A stretch of DNA of 34,616 nucleotides from Microvirga splendida (GTDB lineage: Bacteria > Pseudomonadota > Alphaproteobacteria > Rhizobiales > Beijerinckiaceae), in the NCBI RefSeq assembly GCF_016427565.1, contig NZ_JAELXT010000039.1, positions 1 through 34,616 of the forward strand, read 5' to 3'. Positions 16,346-22,449 of this stretch are shown here, piece after piece; positions within the stretch are counted from its first letter, which is position 1, and the number at the start of each line of letters is the position of its first letter. Below the pieces are notes generated by a model that saw only the letters and a list, made by a program, of their open reading frames with translations, was not told the DNA's origin and ran no database searches. Both the position numbers and the translations under genes were made by a program.

Positions 16346-17497
16346 TCAGTTCGAGGCCGGACGAACGACGATCTTCTGATCCTCGACCGTGAAGAGCTTA
16401 TGATTGGACTCAAGCTGGCCATTGGGGGCGAACTTGATGTCGCCCATGACCGTACCGGTGAAGTTGCCGCCACGGATGCGCTTGGCGATGGGCTCCTTGT
16501 CCAGGGTCTTCAACTCGTTCACGGCCTTGGCCCAGACCTGAAGGGCCGTCGCGCCGAGCGCCATGTACTTGTCGGGCGTGTAGTTGAACATCTCCTGCGT
16601 CTTCTTGACGAACTTCTGGTTCTCCGGGTTAGAGGCGAAGGGCTCGACGTCCGGGAAGTAGATGTCGGCTCCGAGCACGCCATTGGCAGCCTCGCCCGCA
16701 ACCTGGATTACGCTCGGCGCGACGGTTCCCACCGCCGTCACGAGCTTGCCCGGAAGGCGGCTCTGCTTCGCCTGGCGGATCAGCGCCGGCATGCCGAGGC
16801 CCTCATTGGCGTTGATCGCCACGGTCACGTCGGGATTGGCCGCGCGCACGTTGGTGAGTGCCACACGGAAGTCGGCCTGGTTGAACGGAAACTTCTCCTC
16901 CGCGACCTTCTCGTACTGATAGTTCATCTTCTTCAGTTCGGCCTCAATGGCCTCCTGCGCGCCGTTGCCGTAGGCATCGTTTTCGGTGAGGAACGCGACG
17001 CGCTTGGCTCCGCTGTCCCCGATGTATTTCGCAATGACCGCGCCGTCCTGGGAGTTCGAGCTGTTGAGGCGAACGGCGAGCGGATTGCCTTCGCCCGAGA
17101 GAATCGGGTCCGCCTTTGAGATCGCGGTGATGTCCAGGATGCCGGCACGGTTGATCACCGGCTGCATGGCCAGGGTGACGGGGCTGTTCCAGCCCTCGAT
17201 GATGACCGAGACGCCCTCGGAAATGAGCTCGTTGGCGCGGGACACGCCCACGGCCGGGGTCGATTCGTCATCGCGGGAGATGATCTGGATCGGCCGTCCC
17301 ATGACGCCGCCGGCATCATTGATGATGGAGGCCATTGCCTGGATAGCTTGGGTGACATGCTGCCCCTGCGGACCGGCTCCTCCGCTCAAGGGAAAGATGA
17401 CGCCGACCTTGATCGGCTGCTGGGCCTGCGCATAGGCCGGCCCGGCAATAGCGAGGGCGCCAAGGGCCGCCGCGGCAAGAGTCTTCAGAACCTTCAT
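16346..17497 (-). CDS. HAAT-family periplasmic substrate-binding protein, LivK type
   Basis: A 383-aa periplasmic binding protein. The signal peptide MKVLKTLAAAALGALAIAG has a likely cut near AYA-QA or AQA-QQ. The mature Peripla_BP_6 domain begins IKVGVIFPLSGGAGPQGQ. Family features include INDAGGVMGRPIQIISRDDE, the ligand-contact run ELISEGVSVIIEGWNSPVTL and RVAFLTENDAYGNGAQEAIE. The length fits the aromatic-acid and urea branch of the family. The ATG at 17497 is chosen for the signal peptide and a strong AGGAGGAAGG; an ATG at 17575 lies inside the promoter. It is the first gene of the left arm and likely the most highly expressed. Ligand unknown; by context an organic acid. Confidence 0.94.
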   Translation of the reverse strand: MKVLKTLAAAALGALAIAGPAYAQAQQPIKVGVIFPLSGGAGPQGQHVTQAIQAMASIINDAGGVMGRPIQIISRDDESTPAVGVSRANELISEGVSVIIEGWNSPVTLAMQPVINRAGILDITAISKADPILSGEGNPLAVRLNSSNSQDGAVIAKYIGDSGAKRVAFLTENDAYGNGAQEAIEAELKKMNYQYEKVAEEKFPFNQADFRVALTNVRAANPDVTVAINANEGLGMPALIRQAKQSRLPGKLVTAVGTVAPSVIQVAGEAANGVLGADIYFPDVEPFASNPENQKFVKKTQEMFNYTPDKYMALGATALQVWAKAVNELKTLDKEPIAKRIRGGNFTGTVMGDIKFAPNGQLESNHKLFTVEDQKIVVRPASN

Positions 17498-17545
17498 GAG
17501 CCTTCCTCCTGTTTGAACGCCGTCCTCGTTTTTATTATTGTCGCA

Positions 17546-17575
17546 AAGATACTGGTGAGTATGCCGTACTGTCAA
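17546..17575 (-). promoter_or_regulatory. leftward promoter of the transporter/ligase arm
   Basis: On the minus strand TTGACA (17575-17570, perfect -35) is followed after 18 bases by TATCTT (17551-17546, four of six match to the -10 consensus). It reads into the LivK-type gene with an untranslated leader of about 40 bases. The spacer contains the inverted repeat at 17549-17562. Confidence 0.65.
17549..17562. promoter_or_regulatory. inverted repeat, probable TetR operator 1
   Basis: ATACT-GGTG-AGTAT is a perfect 5-bp inverted repeat with a 4-bp centre. It matches 11 of 14 bases of the second repeat at 17659-17672. It overlaps the spacer and -10 of the leftward promoter, a position where a bound repressor blocks RNA polymerase. 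Confidence 0.62.
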
Positions 17576-17621
17576 TCATGATCCGGAACTGTGATAATGT
17601 ACTCAAAAACGTGAGATTTTT

Positions 17622-17634
17622 GCTGCATTGCAGC
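17622..17634. repeat. 13-bp perfect inverted repeat between the promoters
   Basis: GCTGCA-T-TGCAGC is a perfect 6-bp inverted repeat around one central base. It differs from the two ATAC-type repeats that flank it, so it could be the site of another regulator. No protein in the window is tied to it. Confidence 0.4.
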
Positions 17635-17650
17635 GAATTAAATGCCCCTC

Positions 17651-17679
17651 TTGTCAACATACCGATCAGTATGTAGCCT
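17651..17679 (+). promoter_or_regulatory. rightward promoter of the beta-oxidation arm
   Basis: TTGTCA (17651-17656, five of six to the -35 consensus) is followed after 17 bases by a weak -10, TAGCCT (17674-17679). The leader before the ATG at 17703 would be short, about 16 bases, and includes the AGGAG ribosome-binding site. The whole spacer is occupied by the inverted repeat at 17658-17673. Confidence 0.5.
17658..17673. promoter_or_regulatory. inverted repeat, probable TetR operator 2
   Basis: CATACCGATCAGTATG is a 16-bp palindrome with one mismatched pair. GATC-centred palindromes of this size are typical TetR-family operators. It shares the ATAC-N6-GTAT frame with the repeat at 17549-17562 and fills the spacer of the rightward promoter. 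Confidence 0.68.
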
Positions 17680-17702
17680 CTCCTCAGGAACCAGGAGCAG
17701 AC

Positions 17703-18485
17703 ATGTCAGCCAGCGGCAATGCTTCAGTAAGAGCCGAGCGGGCCAACGCCGTCCTGCTGCTCACGATTGACAGACCGGCAGCGCGCAATGCGCTGAACCC
17801 GGCCATCCTCGAGCGCCTTGCCGAGGAGCTTACTGCAGCCGACCAGGACTCCGCTATTCGCGCCATTGTGATCACCGGAGGAGAGAGGAACTTCTCTGCC
17901 GGCGCGGATATCGACGCCCTCGCCGGTCATTCCCCCGCGAGCTACATGGCGTCGCCCACCCGCCGCGCATTCGAGAGCATCGCATCCACGGAGAAGCCCA
18001 TCGTGGCCGGGGTCGCGGGTTTCTGCCTCGGCGGCGGATGCGAAGTGGCGCTCGCTTGCGATCTGATCGTCGCGGGAGACAATGCCGTCTTCGGACAGCC
18101 CGAGATTAATCTAGGCATTATTCCGGGCGCCGGCGGCACTCAGCTCTGGCGGCCGAGGACTGGATCGGGCCCGCAGATCGGGGCCGCGCTGCTCGGGAAT
18201 TTCGTGGACGTATGGACGGCGCGGCGCATCGGCCTTGCTGATGAGGTCGTCCCCGCAGAGTGCATCGTGGAGGCCAGCATCGCAAAGGCACAGGACATCG
18301 CCGCAAAGGCTCCTCTTGCAAGCCGGACGGCGAAGGCCGCGTTGCGCAGCGCTGGCATGATGGACCTGCAGGCCGCCTTAGCCCATGAGGTTTCGCTCAT
18401 GGCCGGGCTCCTCGGCACCGAGGACGCCAAGGAGGGCACGGCAGCCTTCCTTGAGAAGCGCCCTCCTCAGTATAGGGGGCGCTAG
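17703..18485 (+). CDS. enoyl-CoA hydratase/isomerase (crotonase family)
   Basis: A 260-aa crotonase-fold enzyme that would hydrate a 2-enoyl-CoA to a 3-hydroxyacyl-CoA. FSAGADIDAL (64-73) and GFCLGGGCEVALACD (106-120) build the oxyanion hole. Both glutamates of classical hydratases are present: Glu114 in GGGCE and Glu134 in GQPEINLGIIPGAGGTQ. The segment just after GGTQ (about 148-162, LWRPRTGSGPQIGAA) departs from the usual RLPR.G...A pattern and could reflect two compensating frameshifts or simply divergence. The ATG at 17703 has AGGAG 5 bases upstream; an earlier in-frame ATG at 17628 lies in the promoter. First gene of the right arm. Confidence 0.9.
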   Translation: MSASGNASVRAERANAVLLLTIDRPAARNALNPAILERLAEELTAADQDSAIRAIVITGGERNFSAGADIDALAGHSPASYMASPTRRAFESIASTEKPIVAGVAGFCLGGGCEVALACDLIVAGDNAVFGQPEINLGIIPGAGGTQLWRPRTGSGPQIGAALLGNFVDVWTARRIGLADEVVPAECIVEASIAKAQDIAAKAPLASRTAKAALRSAGMMDLQAALAHEVSLMAGLLGTEDAKEGTAAFLEKRPPQYRGR

Positions 18486-18491
18486 ACGGAC

Positions 18492-19103
18492 ATGACGGAC
18501 CATCTGCAAAGCCCCGTCGCGCTGCATCGGATCGAGTTCTCAGGCACCGAAACGGATGCGGAGCGTCTCGCGCGCATGAGGCGTGCATTGCGTGAAGCCG
18601 AGAAGTCTGCCGTTCTCGTCCTTGCCGGCTCCTTCGATGGGGATGTGATGGAAGTCGAGGTTATCGGAGAGCTGACGGGTCTTCTGCTGGAAGCTCCCCT
18701 TCCCGTCTTCGCCTTGCCTTCCGGCTTTATTGGTCCACGCGGGCTGCCGATCCTGCTCGCAGCGGACCGGGCTATGATCGGTTCCGACACAAGCACAGCC
18801 GGCAACTGGCGGAACTCGCCGGCACTGACAGTTCTTCTCCATCACAGACTAGGGCCCCTGCTCGCTCGGGCGATCTTGTTCTCACCGGAGAGCGACCTGC
18901 TGGCCGTTCTGACCGAGTGCGGCTTTGCGATCCGCTCAAGCGATCCTGCCGCTGATGCGCGCGAAGTCGCAAACGGCCTCGCGGAGAACGGCATTGGGCG
19001 GCGTTTCAAACGCAGTCTCAAGGCCTCGACTGAATTGCCGCTCAAGGAGGCGCTCGCCTTCGATGTCTGGTCTTCCCGCAAAGCTCAAGGAGGAGCGCCA
19101 TGA
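18492..19103 (+). CDS. short crotonase-like protein lacking active-site motifs
   Basis: A 203-aa protein that I can place only by pattern. The stretch PVFALPSGFIGPRGLPILLA followed by ADRAMIGSD (about 90-118) resembles the crotonase core (P..A...G...G.G..LA...D..IA). The following HHRLGPLLARAILFSPESDL fits the helix where hydratases have RLG...A..L.L. There is no GGGCE, no PE.. catalytic glutamate and no SAGAD motif, and it is about 50 residues shorter than hydratases. It lies between a true hydratase and a DUF35 gene and overlaps the DUF35 start by four bases, so it is cotranslated. It may be a structural partner of the hydratase or a decaying duplicate. The ribosome-binding site is weak. 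Confidence 0.72.
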   Translation: MTDHLQSPVALHRIEFSGTETDAERLARMRRALREAEKSAVLVLAGSFDGDVMEVEVIGELTGLLLEAPLPVFALPSGFIGPRGLPILLAADRAMIGSDTSTAGNWRNSPALTVLLHHRLGPLLARAILFSPESDLLAVLTECGFAIRSSDPAADAREVANGLAENGIGRRFKRSLKASTELPLKEALAFDVWSSRKAQGGAP

Positions 19104-19489
19104 GCCCCGATCCCCGCTTTGACGGTCCGGGACCTGAGGAGGTTTGGCTCACCGCATTGAAGGAGGGTCGCTTCCTCCTGCAGCATTGTCGGACATGCCA
19201 TGCCTGCCGCTTCCCGCCCGCCTTGGTCTGTGGAGCCTGCGGCTCGTCCGAGATCGAATGGAAGGAGGCGTCCGGACGCGGCACAATCTATTCGACGACG
19301 ACCGTGCGCGAGCGCGACAACAACTACAATGTCTCGTTGGTCGACCTGGCCGAGGGCGCGCGAATGATGAGCAGGGTCGATGGGGTCTCACCGGACGAGG
19401 TTCGGATCGGGATGGAGGTTCAGGCACGCATCGTCGCGGAACCGGAGCCGATCGTCCTGTTCGCACCTAGCGCAGGAGGCGCATCGTGA
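19100..19489 (+). CDS. Zn-ribbon/OB-fold protein (DUF35 family), thiolase partner
   Basis: A 129-aa acyl-CoA-associated scaffold protein. The N-terminal helix (PEEVWLTALKEGRFLLQHC) leads into a rubredoxin-like zinc ribbon with CRTC and CGAC as the two Cys pairs (about residues 29-47). The C-terminal OB-fold includes GRGTIYSTTTVRE and RIGMEVQARIV. DUF35 proteins pair with a thiolase-like gene next door, as in ChsH2-Ltp2 (steroid side-chain aldolase) and BbsA-BbsB (toluene catabolism), and the next gene here is thiolase-like and overlaps by four bases (GTGA). AGGAGG lies 6 bases before the ATG. Family is clear; it has no catalysis on its own. Confidence 0.92.
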   Translation: MSPDPRFDGPGPEEVWLTALKEGRFLLQHCRTCHACRFPPALVCGACGSSEIEWKEASGRGTIYSTTTVRERDNNYNVSLVDLAEGARMMSRVDGVSPDEVRIGMEVQARIVAEPEPIVLFAPSAGGAS

Positions 19490-20637
19490 GCCATCCTCTT
19501 CGCGGCCGCGCGGCCATCGCCGGCATCGGCAACACCAAGCGCTGGAACGCTCCCGGACGCACGCCCTTCGACCAGATGCAGGAAGCTGTCATCCTTGCGC
19601 TCGAGGATTGCGGGCTCGGGCTGAAGGATGTGGACGGGCTATTCTGCGCTATCTCCTCGTCCGGCCTACCCGTCCTCAATGCGGCGGAGCGCCTCGGAAT
19701 CTCAGTGCGTCATGCAGATGGCACCATGGTCGGCGGCGCCTCTTTCCTGTTCCATCTTCAGAACGCCGTTTCGGCTCTCGACCACGGATTATGCGACGTT
19801 GCGCTGATCTGCTACGGCTCCAACCAGTTGAGCGCCGGGGGACGGCTCGTCTCCATGCCGGATCCGCAACCCTATGAGGCTCCCTACAAGCCGCGCTATC
19901 CGATCTCGAGCTATGCGCTGTCGGCTGCGCGGCACATGCACGATTACGGCACCACCCGCGAGAACCTCGCGGACGTGGCGCTGGCGGCGCGCACCTGGGC
20001 CAATCTGAATCCGGATGCCTTCGCCCGCGGACCGCTGACGCGTGACGAGATCCTGTCGTCCCGCATGGTCAGCGACCCGATCACAAGAGCCGACTGCTGC
20101 CTCGTGACGGATGGCGGGGCAGCGCTTGTGCTGATGCGTGCCGACAGGGCGCGGGATCTCGCGAAGCCACCGATCTACGTTCTCGGCACCGGCACCGCCG
20201 TGAGCCACCGGCAGATCGCGGCCATGCCCGACCTCACCACGACAGCCGCCGTGGAGTCGGTCCGGAGAGCCTACGACATGGCAGGCGTCGGTCCGTCCGA
20301 CATCGACCATGTGATGGTCTACGACGCGTTCACGTTCACGACGCTCTTGTTCCTGGAGGATCTCGGCTTCTGCCCGAAGGGAGAAGGTGGATCCTTCGTA
20401 TCGAGCGGCGCGATCGCGCCCGGCGGCAGCCTGCCCGTGAACACGAATGGCGGCGGGCTCTCGTGCAATCATCCGGGGATGTACGGCCTGTTCACGATCA
20501 TCGAGGCCGTGGAGCAGCTGAGGGGCGCCTGCGGCGAACGCCAGATCCAGGGAGCCGAGATCGCCCTCGCCCATGCCAATGGCGGCGTGCTCTCGAGCCA
20601 GGCGACGGCGATCCTCGGGACAGCGGCAACAATCTGA
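19486..20637 (+). CDS. thiolase-like protein (SCP-x/Ltp2 group)
   Basis: A 383-aa thiolase-fold protein, partner of the DUF35 protein. It begins GRAAIAGIGNTKRW, typical of the SCP-x group. The nucleophilic cysteine of thiolases is not found: the aligned loop is GTMVGGASFLFH, with Ser86. The late C-x-G loop is replaced by HANGGVLSSQAT (363-374). VMVYDAFTFTTLLFLEDLGF carries Tyr279 and GGGLSCNHPGMYG carries His329 and Tyr333; aldolase-type relatives such as Ltp2 use tyrosines in these two regions. A retro-aldol or other non-thiolytic C-C cleavage is therefore as likely as thiolysis. The start is GTG at 19486 after AGGAGG. Family certain, reaction uncertain. Confidence 0.9.
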   Translation: MSHPLRGRAAIAGIGNTKRWNAPGRTPFDQMQEAVILALEDCGLGLKDVDGLFCAISSSGLPVLNAAERLGISVRHADGTMVGGASFLFHLQNAVSALDHGLCDVALICYGSNQLSAGGRLVSMPDPQPYEAPYKPRYPISSYALSAARHMHDYGTTRENLADVALAARTWANLNPDAFARGPLTRDEILSSRMVSDPITRADCCLVTDGGAALVLMRADRARDLAKPPIYVLGTGTAVSHRQIAAMPDLTTTAAVESVRRAYDMAGVGPSDIDHVMVYDAFTFTTLLFLEDLGFCPKGEGGSFVSSGAIAPGGSLPVNTNGGGLSCNHPGMYGLFTIIEAVEQLRGACGERQIQGAEIALAHANGGVLSSQATAILGTAATI

Positions 20638-20656
20638 AAACAGGGAGAATTCGACC

Positions 20657-21571
20657 ATGGCAGGAATGCTGGACGGCAAGGTCGCAATCGTCACGGGCGC
20701 AGGCCAGGGTTTAGGCAGAGCCATAGCGGAGGGCTTGGCCAAGTCGGGTGCAAGCGTCGTCGTCAACGATGTCGGCGTCACGCTGACGGGAGAAGTCGAG
20801 AACGCCTCCGCGGCCGAGGAGGCCGCAGCAGCGATCCGCAGCGCCGGCGGACAGGCGGTGGCGAACCGCGACTCCGTGTCCGAGTGGGAAGGCGCCGAGC
20901 GCATCGTTCAGGCGGCGTTCGACAATTTCGGCCGGATCGATATCGTCGTGAACAATGCCGGGATCCTGCGCGATGCAATCTTCCACCGCATGTCGCCGGA
21001 TGAATGGCGCGCCGTCATCGACGTGCACCTCCACGGAAGCTTCAATGTCAGCCGCGCGGCCGCACCGCATTTCAGACAGCAGCAATCCGGCTCCTACGTC
21101 CACATGACTTCGACGGCGGGGCTGATCGGCAATTTCGGTCAGGCGAACTACATGGCGGCCAAGCTCGGCATCGTCGGCCTGTCGCGCGCCATCGCCATGG
21201 ACCTGCAGCGCTTCAATGTCCGCTCCAACTGCATCGCTCCGTTCGCCTGGAGCCGGATGGTCAGCTCCATCCCGACAGAGACGGAAGCCGACAAAACCCG
21301 GGTCGCCAAGCTCAAGCAGATGACGCCAGAAAAGATCGCACCCATGGTCGCCTTTCTCGGATCGGACGCGGCCAAGAGCATCTCCGGCCAGGTTTTTGCG
21401 GTTCGTAACAACGAGGTCTTCCTGATGAGCCAGCCGCGCCCTGTCCGCTCGCTCCATCGCGGCGAAGGCTGGAGCCCCGAGGCCCTCGCCGAGCAGCTTC
21501 CTGGCGCCTTCGGCCCCTCGCTGACGCCGCTCGAGCGCTCCGCGGACGTTTTCTCCTGGGACCCTGTCTGA
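20657..21571 (+). CDS. SDR, MFE-2-type 3-hydroxyacyl-CoA dehydrogenase
   Basis: A 304-aa short-chain dehydrogenase with a C-terminal extension of about 50 residues, as in the dehydrogenase unit of peroxisomal multifunctional enzyme 2 (HSD17B4). TGAGQGLG (13-20) binds NAD, NNAG is at 99-102, and the catalytic set is Ser152, Tyr165 and Lys169 (YMAAK). VVVNDVG at 34-40, with Asp38, indicates NAD preference. The next gene, 3 bp away, encodes the hydratase-2 part, so together they form a split MFE-2 acting on (3R)-hydroxyacyl-CoA. The ATG at 20657 is chosen because GGGAG lies upstream and the Rossmann fold starts at once; an upstream ATG at 20573 lies inside the previous gene. Confidence 0.91.
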   Translation: MAGMLDGKVAIVTGAGQGLGRAIAEGLAKSGASVVVNDVGVTLTGEVENASAAEEAAAAIRSAGGQAVANRDSVSEWEGAERIVQAAFDNFGRIDIVVNNAGILRDAIFHRMSPDEWRAVIDVHLHGSFNVSRAAAPHFRQQQSGSYVHMTSTAGLIGNFGQANYMAAKLGIVGLSRAIAMDLQRFNVRSNCIAPFAWSRMVSSIPTETEADKTRVAKLKQMTPEKIAPMVAFLGSDAAKSISGQVFAVRNNEVFLMSQPRPVRSLHRGEGWSPEALAEQLPGAFGPSLTPLERSADVFSWDPV

Positions 21572-21574
21572 TCC

Positions 21575-22438
21575 ATGCCTCTCGATCCCGAAAAGCTCTT
21601 CGCTCTCCGCTTTCCCGAGATCCGCCAGACCTACACCTGGCGGGACAGCGTCATCTACGCCCTCGGCCTCGGCTTCGGCCTCGATCCCGTGGATGAGCGG
21701 CAACTGGGCTTCGTCGTCGAGACGAAACTCAAGGCGGTGCCGACCATGGCGAACATCCTCGCCTATCCGGGCTTCTGGATGCGGGACCTGGACACCGGCA
21801 TCGACTGGGTCAAGGTCGTTCACGGCGAGCATGCCATGCGCCTCCATCGTCCCCTGCAGCCTGAAGGCGAGATCGTCGGCCGCACCCGAATTGTCGATCT
21901 CGTCGACAAGGGCGAGGGAAAGGGCGCGCTCGTCTATGCCGAACGGGTCATCGCGGATGCAGCGACCGGCGAGAAGCTGGCGACGCTCCTCCAGACCGTA
22001 TTCTGTCGCAGCGACGGTGGGTTCGGCGGCAAGAGCGAAGCTCCGCACGTGCCACATGCCATTCCGGAGCGCGTGCCGGACCTGAGTGTCGACATGCCCA
22101 CGCATTCCCAGATGGCGCTGATCTACCGCCTGTCGGGAGATTTCAACCCCCTTCATGCGGACCCTGTTATCGCACGCGCGGCAGGCTACGAGCGCCCGAT
22201 CCTACACGGCCTCGCCACCTATGGCGTCGCCTGCCACGGCCTCATGAAGGCGCTCTGCGAATACGAGCCCGAGCGGGTTCAGACCCTCCAAGGGCGCTTC
22301 TCCGCGCCGGTTTTTCCGGGCGAGACGATCACGATCGACATCTGGCGGGAGGTGCCCGGTCGGGCGGCCTTCCGGGCGCGCATCGCCTCTCGCGAGGCCG
22401 TGGTGTTTAACAATGGCCTCTTCGAGTACGCGGCCTGA
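21575..22438 (+). CDS. MaoC-family hydratase (MFE-2 hydratase 2 type)
   Basis: A 287-aa double-hotdog hydratase that adds water to 2-enoyl-CoA giving the (3R)-hydroxy product. The hydratase-2 motif is YRLSGDFNPLHADP (184-197), with Asp189 and His194 as the catalytic pair, followed by RPILHGLATYGVA (207-219). The N-terminal half (residues 20-150) is the second, non-catalytic hotdog, with KAVPTMANILAYPGF. Length equals the eukaryotic hydratase-2 domain and homologues such as ChsH-like and Rv3538-like proteins. It follows the MFE-2-like SDR by 3 bp. With the crotonase-type hydratase at the start of the arm, the cluster has hydratases of both stereochemical classes. Confidence 0.93.
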   Translation: MPLDPEKLFALRFPEIRQTYTWRDSVIYALGLGFGLDPVDERQLGFVVETKLKAVPTMANILAYPGFWMRDLDTGIDWVKVVHGEHAMRLHRPLQPEGEIVGRTRIVDLVDKGEGKGALVYAERVIADAATGEKLATLLQTVFCRSDGGFGGKSEAPHVPHAIPERVPDLSVDMPTHSQMALIYRLSGDFNPLHADPVIARAAGYERPILHGLATYGVACHGLMKALCEYEPERVQTLQGRFSAPVFPGETITIDIWREVPGRAAFRARIASREAVVFNNGLFEYAA

Positions 22439-22449
22439 GGAGACGAACG

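Noticed and set aside
19789..20904. 371-codon minus-strand frame
   Set aside because: Antisense to the thiolase-like gene and the start of the SDR gene; no recognisable motif.
20711..22156. 481-codon open frame on the minus strand
   Set aside because: It is antisense to the SDR and MaoC genes, which have full family motifs. High GC content at third positions creates such long mirror frames.
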